In this document: positions 50,890-60,132 of the stretch, in pieces | Layout: every line of letters starts with the position of its first letter | Position numbering within the stretch: position 1 is the first letter of the stretch | From: Dielma sp000508965 | GTDB taxonomy: Bacteria > Bacillota_I > Bacilli_A > Erysipelotrichales > Erysipelotrichaceae | Length of the DNA stretch: 64,000 bases | Assembly: GCA_000508965.1 (NCBI GenBank) | Contig: BAHV02000011.1 | Span: 1-64,000 of the forward strand | Direction of reading: 5' to 3' | The notes under the pieces: generated by a model | The model's input: the letters and a program-made list of their open reading frames with translations, nothing else | What the model was told of the DNA's origin: nothing | Database searches by the model: none | Program-made: the position numbers and the translations under genes

Positions 50890-51852
50890 ATGGTGAAACG
50901 TATAGGTATTCTCACTTCCGGAGGCGACGCTCCAGGAATGAATGCAGCCATCCGTGCTGTAACCCGTGTCGCTTTGAAGAGCGGCGTTGAAGTCTATGGC
51001 ATCTACGATGGTTATCGTGGTTTAGTTGAAGGCTATATTGAACCACTGACAAGAAATGATGTTGGTGATATTATCGACCGCGGCGGAACGATCCTCGGAT
51101 CGGCACGTCTGCCTGAATTTAAAGATCCTGCGGTGCAGGAAAAGGGCATCATGCAGTTAAGAAAGCGTGAAATTGACGCGCTTGTCGTGATCGGCGGCGA
51201 TGGCTCCTATCGGGGTGCTCTCGCATTGACAAATCAGGGCATTAACTGTATCGGTTTGCCGGGTACAATCGATAATGATATCACATGTACAGATTCAACA
51301 ATCGGATTTGATACTGCTCTGTCAACAGTAGTAGAGGCCGTAGATAAATTAAGAGATACTTCAAGTTCTCATCACCGCTGTTCGGTGGTAGAGGTTATGG
51401 GCAATCACTGCGGAGATCTGGCTTTATGGTCAGGTATCGCCTGTGGTGCAGAAATCGTAATCACTGCCCAGACCGGATTTGAGGAGACTGAGGTTCTCGA
51501 ACGCCTTAAAGAATTTGATGTTGTGAAGAAGAAACGTCATGCAATTGTTGTAATCAGCGAGAAAATTACCGATGTTGACGCCTTTGCGAAAAAGGTAAGT
51601 CTCAATACTGGCTTTTCTGGCCGTGCTACTGTATTAGGTCACGTGCAGCGCGGCGGTTCACCGACGCCGATCGACCGTGTATTGGCATCGCGGATGGGTG
51701 AAAAAGCTGTGGATCTGCTGCTGGCCGGTATCGGCGGACAATGTGTGGGTATCAAGGATAACCAGATTATTGCCGTACCGATCGAAGAAGCATTGGATAT
51801 GCCGCGCGCTTCCAGGAAGCGATTGCAGGATTTGTTTGATCGTTTAGTTTAA
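50890..51852 (+). CDS. pfkA: 6-phosphofructokinase
   Basis: A 320-residue ATP-dependent enzyme: GILTSGGDAPGMNAAIRAV, VIGGDGSYRGA, GLPGTIDNDI, GHVQRGGSPTPIDRVLASRMG. It phosphorylates fructose-6-phosphate, the committed step of glycolysis. RBS CGGAGGA. pyk follows after 28 bases, the pfkA-pyk operon usual in Bacillota. Confidence 0.97.
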   Translation: MVKRIGILTSGGDAPGMNAAIRAVTRVALKSGVEVYGIYDGYRGLVEGYIEPLTRNDVGDIIDRGGTILGSARLPEFKDPAVQEKGIMQLRKREIDALVVIGGDGSYRGALALTNQGINCIGLPGTIDNDITCTDSTIGFDTALSTVVEAVDKLRDTSSSHHRCSVVEVMGNHCGDLALWSGIACGAEIVITAQTGFEETEVLERLKEFDVVKKKRHAIVVISEKITDVDAFAKKVSLNTGFSGRATVLGHVQRGGSPTPIDRVLASRMGEKAVDLLLAGIGGQCVGIKDNQIIAVPIEEALDMPRASRKRLQDLFDRLV

Positions 51853-51880
51853 GGTTTAAAAACAAGGAGATATTAAAAAA

Positions 51881-53296
51881 ATGGAAAGAAAGACTAAAAT
51901 TATTTGCACCATTGGTCCAGCTACTGAAAGTGAAGAAATGTTAGTTAAAATGGCTGAAGCCGGAATGAATGTTTGCCGTTTAAACTTTTCTCATGAAACA
52001 CATGATGCACATCTTGAGAGAATCGAGAGAATCAGAAAAGTAGCCAAGGAATCCGGTAAGAAATTTGCAATTCTGCTGGATACTAAGGGACCTGAAATTC
52101 GCTGCGGCGTTTTCAAAAACGGGCAGGAAACATATGCGAAAGGTGATATTGTTACCCTGGTTCGTGAGGAAATCGAAGGAACTAAGGAACGCTTCCACAT
52201 TCAATGTCCGGAAATGTTTGACGATGTTTCGGTTGGCGGTACAATTTTGATTGACGATGGTAAAGTGCGTCTGACAATTCTCGAAAAACGTGACGGTGAG
52301 CTTGACTGCCGTATTGAAAATCCAGGTGTGATCAAGAACCGTAAGGGATGCAACGTGCCGAATGTTAAATTAAGTATGCCATTCATTTCACCAAAAGATG
52401 AAAGCGATATTCGTTTTGCGGCAAGAAATCATTTAGATTACATTGCTGCTTCTTTCACTAGAAGAAAAGAAGATGTGCTGGCAATCCGTCGTATTCTTGA
52501 AGAAGAAGGCGATAATCATATCCAGATCATCGCAAAGATTGAAAACCAGGAAGGTTATGACAATCTTGATGAAATCTTGAACGTTGTTGACGGTATCATG
52601 GTTGCCCGCGGTGACTTAGGTGTTGACGTATCTGTTGAGTTAGTACCAATTTATCAAAAGCAAATGATCAAACGTGCTAATGCGTTTGGCAAGCCGGTTA
52701 TCACAGCAACTCATATGCTTGAATCAATGCAGTCAAATCCTAGACCGACACGTGCGGAAGCGAGCGATGTTGCCAATGCTGTTTTAGACGGTACAGACGG
52801 CATCATGCTTTCAGGTGAATCAGCAGTCGGTGCATATCCGATTGAAGCGGTTCAGACAATGGATAAGATTTCTAAAGCGATGGAAACAATTCTGCCTTAC
52901 CGTGAACGTCTTGATAAAGCAATCGCTACCTCAAGAAAAACAAAGGAAGATGCTATCGGTATGTCAGCGGCTGATACTGCGATGTCTTTAGATGTTGCTG
53001 GTATTATCTGTTTCACTTCAAGCGGTAATTCAGCAAGAAGAATTGCGAAATTCCGTCCGAAGGCACCAATCATCGCTGTATGCTTTGATGAAGAGGTTGA
53101 GCGTTCATTGGCTGTTAACTGGGGTGTATCTACATACCTCAGCAAGACAGTTAATACTCAGCTGAATGAATGTGAATTAGCAAGAGAAATCGCCAAAGAA
53201 CACGGCATTGCTGTTGGCGAGACAATTATCTTGGTTGCTGGTTATCCAACGGGTTCCGGCGCAACCAACACAATGAAAATTATTGATGTTGAATAA
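51881..53296 (+). CDS. pyk: Pyruvate kinase
   Basis: A 471-residue enzyme: KIICTIGPATESEEM, MNVCRLNFSHE, LLDTKGPEIR, the substrate region IMVARGDLGVDV, and ITATHMLESMQSNPRPTRAEASDVANAV (in part). It lacks the extra C-terminal PEP-utilizing-like domain of Bacillus PykA. It makes pyruvate and ATP. RBS AAGGAGA. Confidence 0.97.
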   Translation: MERKTKIICTIGPATESEEMLVKMAEAGMNVCRLNFSHETHDAHLERIERIRKVAKESGKKFAILLDTKGPEIRCGVFKNGQETYAKGDIVTLVREEIEGTKERFHIQCPEMFDDVSVGGTILIDDGKVRLTILEKRDGELDCRIENPGVIKNRKGCNVPNVKLSMPFISPKDESDIRFAARNHLDYIAASFTRRKEDVLAIRRILEEEGDNHIQIIAKIENQEGYDNLDEILNVVDGIMVARGDLGVDVSVELVPIYQKQMIKRANAFGKPVITATHMLESMQSNPRPTRAEASDVANAVLDGTDGIMLSGESAVGAYPIEAVQTMDKISKAMETILPYRERLDKAIATSRKTKEDAIGMSAADTAMSLDVAGIICFTSSGNSARRIAKFRPKAPIIAVCFDEEVERSLAVNWGVSTYLSKTVNTQLNECELAREIAKEHGIAVGETIILVAGYPTGSGATNTMKIIDVE

Positions 53297-53303
53297 GAAT
53301 GCG

Positions 53304-53333
53304 ACTGAGGCTGAGAAGCCTCGGTTTTCTTTT
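53304..53333 (+). terminator. Terminator after pyk
   Basis: ACTGAGGCT (53304-53312) pairs with AGCCTCGGT (53317-53325) around GAGA, then TTTCTTTT. Confidence 0.85.
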
Positions 53334-53362
53334 GGCAGAATTTATAAAGTTCACAAATAAAA

Positions 53363-53388
53363 TTGTTTATTTTATAGACAATAAACAA
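53363..53388. promoter_or_regulatory. Perfect inverted repeat upstream of nagB (operator candidate)
   Basis: TTGTTTATT (53363-53371), 8 bases, then AATAAACAA (53380-53388). It lies about 105 bases before the nagB start and could bind a dimeric regulator. Confidence 0.5.
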
Positions 53389-53457
53389 CATTCAACATTA
53401 TTTTATGTTCTTTATTGATAGTTTGAAGTCTGCGGGCTATGATTTTGCTTCACTCTT

Positions 53458-53466
53458 TGATATAAT
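53458..53466 (+). promoter_or_regulatory. Extended -10 promoter of nagB
   Basis: TGATATAAT, about 27 bases before ATG 53493. Confidence 0.65.
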
Positions 53467-53492
53467 AAAATTATCAACAAGGAGGGTATTTT

Positions 53493-54212
53493 ATGAAAGT
53501 AATCGTAGTAGAAAATTATGCAGAAGTAAGTGCTGAAGCATTCAAAGTAATGCATGAATTAGTGGCGTCTAAATCCAATGCAGTATTAGGCTTGGCAACT
53601 GGTTCAAGCCCGATCGGCTTATATGAAAATATGATCAAAGACCATAAGGAAAACGGTACTAGCTATGCTGAATGTCAGAGCTTTAATCTTGATGAATATG
53701 TAGGCATCGACCGTAACCATGAACAGTCTTATTATACATTTATGCATGAAAATCTGTTTAACGGTATTGATATTAAAGAAGAAAATGTACATCTGCCATA
53801 TGGCAATACAAAAGAAGACTGTGAAGCTTATGAACGTTCAATGGATAATGTAACTGTTGATATTCAAGTATTAGGTATCGGCAGCAATGGTCATATCGGT
53901 TTTAATGAACCAGGTACTTCTTTTGATGAAGAAACACATATCGTTACTTTAAAGGAAGGTACACGTAAGGATAATGCGCGTTTCTTTGAAAACGACATCA
54001 ATAAGGTTCCTACGCATGCAATCACAATGGGTATCGCAACAATCATGAAAGCTAAAAAGATTCTTTTAGTTGCTGCAGGCGCTAATAAAGCAGATGCTGT
54101 CAGTGCCATGGTTGATGGTCCGGTAAGTGTTGATTGTCCGGCATCTGTTCTGCAGAATCATTCAGATGTAGTGGTTATCGTTGACAAAGCGGCAGCCAGC
54201 AAGTTAAAATAG
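53493..54212 (+). CDS. nagB: Glucosamine-6-phosphate deaminase
   Basis: A 239-residue enzyme: LGLATGSSPIGLYENMI, SFNLDEYVGI, LGIGSNGHIGFNEPG, GTRKDNARFFEND, and VDCPASVLQNH. It converts glucosamine-6-phosphate to fructose-6-phosphate and ammonia, feeding glycolysis. It is smaller than the allosteric E. coli enzyme, like Bacillus NagB. RBS AAGGAGGG. It is a single gene with its own terminator. Confidence 0.95.
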   Translation: MKVIVVENYAEVSAEAFKVMHELVASKSNAVLGLATGSSPIGLYENMIKDHKENGTSYAECQSFNLDEYVGIDRNHEQSYYTFMHENLFNGIDIKEENVHLPYGNTKEDCEAYERSMDNVTVDIQVLGIGSNGHIGFNEPGTSFDEETHIVTLKEGTRKDNARFFENDINKVPTHAITMGIATIMKAKKILLVAAGANKADAVSAMVDGPVSVDCPASVLQNHSDVVVIVDKAAASKLK

Positions 54213-54220
54213 GGAAGACG

Positions 54221-54246
54221 AAACAGTCGCAAGGCTGTTTTTCTTT
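54221..54246 (+). terminator. Terminator after nagB
   Basis: AAACAGTC (54221-54228) pairs with GGCTGTTT (54233-54240) around GCAA, then Ts. Confidence 0.8.
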
Positions 54247-54258
54247 TGGAGGGTAGTT

Positions 54259-55107
54259 ATGGCCATAAAAATGATTGTTATGGATATGGATGGCACGCTT
54301 TACCGCAATGATAAATCGATTGATCCATCTACCATTGAAATACTGAAACAATGTCAGCAGCAGGGAATCGTGCTTGTTTTGGCATCTGGCAGAAATTGCG
54401 GCGATCTGCTGAAAGTAAGTGAAATCTTGGATATGCGTGAAACCGGCTATATCGTAGGCATTAATGGCCTTGAAATCATGTGCTTAAAGGATGGCAGTCA
54501 TGCGGTTGAGGGACAGCTTGACAGCAAGGATGCAAGTTATGTTTTCAAGCTTGCTCATCGTTATGATTTAAAGGGCATCGCTTTTACCTTTGAACGCTTT
54601 TATTTCTATGTAAGACCTTATCATCGCTGGTGGAATCGCATGCTGTCATTCTTTGAAGGAAAACTGAAGGAAATCGGCTTTGAAGGTGAAATGGTGAATA
54701 ACTGCTATTTGAAGCATCCGGATGATTTGATTGAACCAGCAATCAATAAGCTGATTCTTCAGGATGACAAAATTGTTCAGTTAAAGCCAAAGCTGATGAG
54801 TGCGTTGACTGACTATGATGTGATGATCGTCGGACCGCGCTGGCTTGAAATCATGAAAAAAGGCGTCAGCAAGGGGAAAGGTGTTTTGAAAGTAGCGCAG
54901 CGGCTGGGTATTAGCAGTGATGAAATCATGTGCTTTGGCGATGCGGAGAATGACCTTTCTATGATTGAATGTGTTAAATATGGCATTGCGATGGGGAATG
55001 CGATGGAGAATGTTAAGGCAGCGGCTTATTATGTGACCGATACCAATATGCGGCAGGGAATCGTTAAAGCGATTGAGCATTTTAAGGATGAGCTTTATGA
55101 GCGATAG
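54259..55107 (+). CDS. HAD-superfamily Cof-type phosphatase
   Basis: A 282-residue hydrolase with motif I MDMDGTLYRNDKSI, motif II LASGRN, and the C-terminal motif FGDAENDLSMIE. This Cof/YwpJ-like group acts on sugar phosphates or nucleotides; the substrate is unknown. It overlaps the HD-domain gene by 11 bases. A related gene lies at 63675. Confidence 0.85.
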   Translation: MAIKMIVMDMDGTLYRNDKSIDPSTIEILKQCQQQGIVLVLASGRNCGDLLKVSEILDMRETGYIVGINGLEIMCLKDGSHAVEGQLDSKDASYVFKLAHRYDLKGIAFTFERFYFYVRPYHRWWNRMLSFFEGKLKEIGFEGEMVNNCYLKHPDDLIEPAINKLILQDDKIVQLKPKLMSALTDYDVMIVGPRWLEIMKKGVSKGKGVLKVAQRLGISSDEIMCFGDAENDLSMIECVKYGIAMGNAMENVKAAAYYVTDTNMRQGIVKAIEHFKDELYER

Positions 55108-55624
55108 CATGGTAACGCAAAGCGGTGAGAGAGTCACACCGCTGGCTTGTGATGAAAAACAGATTCATATTGAGGATATTGCCCATGCCCTGTCACAGCT
55201 TTGCCGGGCAAATGGACATACGAAATATTTTTATTCAGTTGGTCAGCACTGCATTAATTGTGCTTTAGAAGCTAGGGCGCGCGGCTTCAGCAAGCAGCTG
55301 CAGCTGACAGCCTTGCTGCATGATGCCTCTGAGGCCTATATGGCGGATTTGATTCGGCCTGTCAAGCAGCAGATGCCAAAGTATTGTGAGGCTGAGGATC
55401 AGCTGCTGGCGGTTGTTTTGAAGAAGTATGGTCTTGATCCTAAAATACCGGCTTCAATCAAAGCGATTGATGATGCGATACTGTATGCAGAATTTAAGGA
55501 TTTGGTAGGGCCTGAATTAATTGAGTATCAAGCCGAGCTGATCGCTGAACCGGATTTAAAGGAAAAAACTTGTACAGAAATCAAACAGGCTTATTTGAAG
55601 CTGTTTCATGAATTGACGCAATAA
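55097..55624 (+). CDS. HD-domain phosphohydrolase (YfbR-like)
   Basis: A 175-residue HD hydrolase from ATG 55097, overlapping the previous gene. Metal ligands are seen in YSVGQHCINCA and LLHDASEAYMADLIRPVKQ, with a later Asp in IDDAILYAEF. It resembles 5'-nucleotidase/phosphohydrolase HD proteins. Its terminator overlaps the stop. Confidence 0.75.
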   Translation: MSDSMVTQSGERVTPLACDEKQIHIEDIAHALSQLCRANGHTKYFYSVGQHCINCALEARARGFSKQLQLTALLHDASEAYMADLIRPVKQQMPKYCEAEDQLLAVVLKKYGLDPKIPASIKAIDDAILYAEFKDLVGPELIEYQAELIAEPDLKEKTCTEIKQAYLKLFHELTQ

Positions 55625-55637
55625 GCGTCTTTTTTTT
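55615..55637 (+). terminator. Terminator after the HD-domain gene
   Basis: GACGC (55615-55619) pairs with GCGTC (55625-55629), then eight Ts. The stop codon lies in the loop. Confidence 0.8.
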
Positions 55638-55664
55638 GTCGTCTTTGTCTAAATATTGTATACT
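55636..55664 (+). promoter_or_regulatory. Promoter of the 574-residue lipoprotein gene
   Basis: TTGTCG (55636-55641), 17 bases, then TATACT (55659-55664). Confidence 0.65.
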
Positions 55665-55686
55665 AAGGGTAAAGAGGGGTGGTTTG

Positions 55687-57411
55687 ATGAAGAAACTTAG
55701 CTTATGTGTACTTGCGTTTTTACTTTGTGCCTGTCAGCCTGCAATACCCAATGAATCACTGAATGAGGGAGATTCCAGTGATGTCAGTACCGAAACGGAT
55801 TCAAAGCCAGCCATCATCATGCCGGAAATAGAATCTTTTATGAAGGATCTTGGGGTTATGAAGCTGAATGGCGATGCTGTTTCTAATAATCAAAAGGCAG
55901 CAATCATTGAATGGCTGAAATCTTTAGAAATAACGCCGACTCATGAATATGACGAGCAATTAATGATTAGTGAAAATGATGTTTCAACAAATTCAGACAA
56001 TGCGTTAACAACTCTCATTGATGTAGATTATGGTGATCAAGGTTTTGCTGTTTATTATGCTTTTTTGTCATCAAACATTTATTTTCTGAAATTTAAGGGT
56101 TCTGCGAATATCTATCCGGTTGACTATTTTGAGCTTTTGAAGCATCCTGCCTTTATACGAGATAAGAGCTTGGATATTTCATCCTTAGGCACAGCCTATC
56201 AGCCGGATTTCACTATTCCGGCCGATGCAAGAGTTTCTAAACAGTTTTTGGCAGAAAATAGATCAGAGATAACCATTGATTTGCCTTACTTGTCATTGGG
56301 AACATGGGAAAGTGTTGCCTTTAGTAAGGAGCAAGCGGAACGAAATATTCAGCAGCTGATGCTTGCTTTCTATGCGGAGCAGCAAGGATTCTTTAAGAAG
56401 ATGCAATACGTATTCACCCTAGTAGAACCTATTGCTGTGGGAAGCTATGCCATGGATGATACTGATGAAATCGTCATTGACGGCCAGCTCATAGAATTGG
56501 AAACGCCGGTTCCTGATTACAGCGAATTCTACAAGGGCGAGGCGATCCGGCAGAAATATGAAGAATTATATGGAGAGCCGTTAGGGATGATTGAGAGTGA
56601 TAACAGGCGATGGCTCGGTTACACTTATGAGGCTGAATATGATTTGTTCACCTATCATGAGTATCGTGACGGTGCTGTTGGCGGGTATACTTATGATACA
56701 CCCTATGCCTATGATGTTAAGCTTTCAGGTGATGAAATGATCCTTCAGGTCGCATCCATCAGCACAAACTTTGTATATGACAAAGAAACTGTCAATTGTT
56801 ATAAAAATTCAGGCTTGCCAATTGCTGACCGTCATTTCTCAGCGGCAGCTAAAGCTGACGGCTATTTGACGATTAAGGAATTAATTGATGAGCAGGGCAG
56901 CTATCTCAATAAATTTGAAATCCATGGCAAGCTCAATTCATGGGGAAGCTATTCATTGAATAAGGTTGAAGATAAAACATTGATTACAATGCCTGAAAAG
57001 GATGTTATTTTCTATAATAACTTTGAGAGGATCGATCAAAATACAATCTTCCTGCCTTTGTTTGACTGCAATTTAGCCCGCAGCGCGAACACGACGATGC
57101 TTTATGATATGAATCTTGATTTAAAAATCTGCAATCGCTATACATTTTATGAAGATGAACGCTATGCGCTTGTTTACACAGGGACTATTAATAAGGGGGA
57201 ATTGCTGGTTTATGTTTTGGATAAGCAAAATAAAACCTTTAATCAGCCAATGAGTCAAAGCGAAGCTGATTTCTATTATCAGCAGTTAAAGGACGCAAAC
57301 CCTCATTTAAAACTAGATACAGAAATGATTCTTTATGAAGAAAACGGTCAATCTCTGCTTTATTTAAAAGGGACGAATACGACACTTGATACGGTAATTA
57401 AACTAAAATAA
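55687..57411 (+). CDS. Large lipoprotein of unknown function
   Basis: A 574-residue predicted lipoprotein from ATG 55687 (RBS GAGGGGTGG). The signal MKKLSLCVLAFLLCACQP has lipobox LCAC with Cys 16, followed by an acidic Ser/Thr linker and a large extracellular part rich in Tyr and Asp. No domain was recognised. It is single, with its own promoter and a bidirectional terminator. Confidence 0.7.
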   Translation: MKKLSLCVLAFLLCACQPAIPNESLNEGDSSDVSTETDSKPAIIMPEIESFMKDLGVMKLNGDAVSNNQKAAIIEWLKSLEITPTHEYDEQLMISENDVSTNSDNALTTLIDVDYGDQGFAVYYAFLSSNIYFLKFKGSANIYPVDYFELLKHPAFIRDKSLDISSLGTAYQPDFTIPADARVSKQFLAENRSEITIDLPYLSLGTWESVAFSKEQAERNIQQLMLAFYAEQQGFFKKMQYVFTLVEPIAVGSYAMDDTDEIVIDGQLIELETPVPDYSEFYKGEAIRQKYEELYGEPLGMIESDNRRWLGYTYEAEYDLFTYHEYRDGAVGGYTYDTPYAYDVKLSGDEMILQVASISTNFVYDKETVNCYKNSGLPIADRHFSAAAKADGYLTIKELIDEQGSYLNKFEIHGKLNSWGSYSLNKVEDKTLITMPEKDVIFYNNFERIDQNTIFLPLFDCNLARSANTTMLYDMNLDLKICNRYTFYEDERYALVYTGTINKGELLVYVLDKQNKTFNQPMSQSEADFYYQQLKDANPHLKLDTEMILYEENGQSLLYLKGTNTTLDTVIKLK

Positions 57412-57444
57412 GCATAAATCAACCTTAAAGATCAATTTATGCTT
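57410..57444. terminator. Bidirectional terminator between the lipoprotein gene and ybaK
   Basis: AAGCATAAAT (57410-57419) pairs with ATTTATGCTT (57435-57444). It overlaps the stops of both convergent genes. Confidence 0.65.
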
Positions 57445-57916
57445 TAATGAGATCAGCTGTCTCTGCATGGATAAGCTGAATCAGTTCATGAGGATTCATT
57501 TCAATCTGAAAACCGATTTTACCGCCGCTGAAAATGATTGTATCCAACGTTTGACAGCTTTCGTGCAGTACGGTTTTATACAGCTTTTTCATGCCGATGG
57601 GCGAACAGCCGCCGCGGATATAGCCGCTGATTTTGTTGATTTCACTGACCGGAATCATATCTACGCTTTTTTCATTCACCGCTTTTGCACATTTCTTTAA
57701 ATCCAGTTCATGTTCAACAGGAATAACAAATACAAAATAATTTTTGCTGCTGCCGCGGGTAAGCAAGGTTTTAAATACTTTTTGCGGATCCTGTGAGCAT
57801 TTTTTAGCAACCGATACACCATCGATAGCGCCATCATCTGCATCATAAGTATATGTCTGATAACTGATTTTGGCTTTATCGAGAATCCGCATCGCATTTG
57901 TTTTTTCTAATTTCAT
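57437..57916 (-). CDS. ybaK: Cys-tRNA(Pro)/Cys-tRNA(Cys) deacylase YbaK/EbsC-like
   Basis: A 159-residue YbaK-type editing protein on the minus strand: TNAMRILDKAKISYQTYTYD, PQKVFKTLLTRGSSKNYFVFVIPVEHELDLKKCAKA (in part), and ISGYIRGGCSPIGMKK. It hydrolyses mischarged Cys-tRNA(Pro). RBS GCGGTGAT. The conserved editing Lys is in VFKTL. Confidence 0.9.
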   Translation of the reverse strand: MKLEKTNAMRILDKAKISYQTYTYDADDGAIDGVSVAKKCSQDPQKVFKTLLTRGSSKNYFVFVIPVEHELDLKKCAKAVNEKSVDMIPVSEINKISGYIRGGCSPIGMKKLYKTVLHESCQTLDTIIFSGGKIGFQIEMNPHELIQLIHAETADLIKA

Positions 57917-57968
57917 AAAATCACCGCTGATATTATAATCCTAAATTACAAAAAGTGAAAGAAAAAGG

Positions 57969-57997
57969 TTGAACTTTAGGTTTTTGTCCATTATAAT
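57969..57997 (+). promoter_or_regulatory. Promoter of the riboswitch/exporter transcript
   Basis: TTGAAC (57969-57974), 17 bases, then TATAAT (57992-57997). Confidence 0.8.
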
Positions 57998-58012
57998 AAT
58001 GAAGTATTTCCA

Positions 58013-58129
58013 TTAGGGGAGTAGTCTGCGCTGTGAGCGTCATTAAATCAACATCATGTTTCATTACAGAAACTGGTTTAATTATAAAAGACAAGACCTA
58101 TGTTACGCTATGTAGCATAGGCTTTTTTT
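58013..58129 (+). promoter_or_regulatory. yybP-ykoY (Mn2+) riboswitch with terminator
   Basis: The conserved AGGGGAGTAG start, the TACAGAAAC segment and the ACAAGACC end of the yybP-ykoY class are present. A terminator hairpin, CCTATG (58097-58102) with CATAGG (58116-58121) plus Ts, follows. The RBS of the exporter lies just beyond. This class binds Mn2+ and generally turns on metal efflux genes. Confidence 0.85.
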
Positions 58130-58143
58130 CGGGAGGAAGCATC

Positions 58144-59073
58144 ATGCTGGATTTTTTGTTATTAATTGTAGGATTTGCATTTTTAGTAAAGGGCGCTGAT
58201 TTCTTCGTGGATGGGGCCAGCTCAATCGCTGATCATTTAAAGGTGCCGGCGATTGTCGTCGGATTGACTATTGTTGCCTTTGGCACCAGTGCTCCGGAAG
58301 CGGCGGTCAGCATCACTGCCGGTATATCGGGGTCTAATGCGATTGCGGTAGGCAATGTTGTCGGTTCTAATATTTTCAATCTGTTGATCGTACTTGGCGC
58401 GTCGGCAGTTTTAAAAACTGTAAAGGTGCAGAAGCGAATCATTGATTTTGATTTGCCGGTCATGATTGTCAGCGGCTTATTGCTTTGTCTGTTTTGTTAT
58501 ACCGGCAATGTAGTCAGCCGTCTTGAGGGGGCTATTTTGTTCGTGTTGATTCTCGCTTATGTTGGGTATACGGTAATTACTTCATTAAAAAGCCGTCACA
58601 GCATTGAAGTGAATGAGCCTAAATTCAATGTTCCAATGAGTGTAGCGGTATCAATTATCGGTTTAGCACTGATTATTTTCGGCGGTCAGTGGGTTGTTGA
58701 TTCAGCGACTAATATCGCCCGCAGTTTCGGCTTGAGTGAGACGCTGATCGGTTTGACAATCATTTCCGTAGGTACATCGCTGCCTGAGCTTGTTACCTCG
58801 GTTGTGGCTGCACGCAAAGGACAAAGTGATATAGCCTTAGGGAATGTTATCGGTTCTAATATTTTTAATATTCTGTTTATCATCGGTTTGTCCTCAATGG
58901 TGAATCCGATTGAAATCGCACCGGTTATCTTTACCGATTTGATCTTTATGATGGTGATTTTCATTCAGACGCTGGTAATATCAATGAAACAGAAATGCTT
59001 TAATAAAAAGGCGGGAATTACGATGCTGGTACTCTTCGCAATCTATCTTACCTATATCATTATCAGAAATTAG
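58144..59073 (+). CDS. CaCA-family cation/H+ or Na+ antiporter (YrbG-like), probably Mn2+/Ca2+ exporter
   Basis: A 309-residue membrane protein of about ten segments from ATG 58144 (RBS GGGAGGA); the longer frame upstream runs through the riboswitch. Two inverted alpha repeats are seen: GLTIVAFGTSAPEAAVSI...GNVVGSNIFNLLIVLG and GLTIISVGTSLPELVTSV...GNVIGSNIFNILFIIG. They carry the acidic cation ligands of the Na+/Ca2+ exchanger family. The Mn2+ riboswitch upstream argues for Mn2+ efflux. Confidence 0.88.
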   Translation: MLDFLLLIVGFAFLVKGADFFVDGASSIADHLKVPAIVVGLTIVAFGTSAPEAAVSITAGISGSNAIAVGNVVGSNIFNLLIVLGASAVLKTVKVQKRIIDFDLPVMIVSGLLLCLFCYTGNVVSRLEGAILFVLILAYVGYTVITSLKSRHSIEVNEPKFNVPMSVAVSIIGLALIIFGGQWVVDSATNIARSFGLSETLIGLTIISVGTSLPELVTSVVAARKGQSDIALGNVIGSNIFNILFIIGLSSMVNPIEIAPVIFTDLIFMMVIFIQTLVISMKQKCFNKKAGITMLVLFAIYLTYIIIRN

Positions 59074-59090
59074 CCGCAAGGCTTTTTTTC
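59072..59090 (+). terminator. Short terminator after the exporter gene
   Basis: AGCC (59072-59075) pairs with GGCT (59080-59083) around GCAA, then seven Ts. Confidence 0.6.
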
Positions 59091-59145
59091 TTTTGTGACA
59101 TAAATCGTGTTAGGTTTAAAGGTATACTACCTCTGAGGTGATAAA

Positions 59146-59358
59146 ATGAAAAGTTTTATTGATTATTTATGTCTGATCAAGAGGTATAATAAGGATGCCT
59201 TTGAACGGGATCCGATGTATCGCTGCAAAATTATCAATCAGTATTTATTTCGCTATATCAATGAATGTAAAAGACAGGGATATATGCCGGAAGATGCCGC
59301 AATTTATCAGCGGGAAAAGGAAGCCTATGAGCAAAAGATCCGCCATCTGCGCTTTTAA
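59146..59358 (+). CDS. Small hypothetical protein
   Basis: A 70-residue, charged, Tyr-rich helical protein (RBS GAGGTGA before ATG 59146). I recognise no family. It stands alone between the exporter and the hydrolase. Confidence 0.55.
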   Translation: MKSFIDYLCLIKRYNKDAFERDPMYRCKIINQYLFRYINECKRQGYMPEDAAIYQREKEAYEQKIRHLRF

Positions 59359-59434
59359 CGTTTTTATGTGATTAAGTTTCCTTGCCGCCGATGCGTTGAT
59401 ATGCTATTCTTAATTTAAAGGTAAGGGTACATAT

Positions 59435-60052
59435 ATGAAAAATATTCTCATTCATGGTTTAGGTCAAAACAGTGAAAGCTGGCAGGCTGTCAGACAGTAC
59501 TTAAATGAAGCCGGCATAGAGGCCGATTGTCCTGATTTATTTAAGGCATATCCGCAAGCCATAACGTATGATGCGCTGGCAAAGGCTTTTGCTGAAGACT
59601 GCCAAAGGTATAATGAAAAGGTGAATTTGTGCGGGCTTTCACTGGGTGGGATTTTGGCGCTTGATTATGTCAAAGCATCTCCGGAAAAGGTAAATTCAGT
59701 TATTTTAATTGGTACACCATATGAAATACCTAAACGGCTGTTTAAGCTGCAAGGATTCATATTTAAACTAATGCCTGAATCAGCGTTTAGAAAAATGGGA
59801 TCTAATAAACATGACTTTATGAGTCTGGTTAATTCAATGGGCAGCTTGGATATAAAAAAAGATCTGAACAGGATCAACAGTCCTGTTTTGATCTTATGCG
59901 GTGAGAAAGATTCAGCAAACCGTAAGAGCGCGCTTAGACTGCATGAGCAGATTAAAGACAGTCAATTTAAATTGATTCAAAATGCGGGTCATGAAATAAA
60001 TACAGATTATCCTGAAGAACTAGCAAAAGCAATGATTCCTTTTTGGAAGTAA
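59435..60052 (+). CDS. Alpha/beta hydrolase
   Basis: A 205-residue serine hydrolase. The nucleophile elbow is GLSLGG, the acid is probably in LCGEKDSAN, and the His is in NAGHEINTDYPEE. The start ILIHGLGQNSESW carries the oxyanion-hole HG. The substrate is unknown; peroxidase/esterase-type small hydrolases have this layout. The RBS is weak (AAGGTAAGGG). Confidence 0.8.
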   Translation: MKNILIHGLGQNSESWQAVRQYLNEAGIEADCPDLFKAYPQAITYDALAKAFAEDCQRYNEKVNLCGLSLGGILALDYVKASPEKVNSVILIGTPYEIPKRLFKLQGFIFKLMPESAFRKMGSNKHDFMSLVNSMGSLDIKKDLNRINSPVLILCGEKDSANRKSALRLHEQIKDSQFKLIQNAGHEINTDYPEELAKAMIPFWK

Positions 60053-60132
60053 ATTGATTGGTTCAGTCTTCCTGTTATCCGCAAGCTGATACTTTAGGAT
60101 ATTATTTGCTATTCTATGAAAGGAGGGAATCA

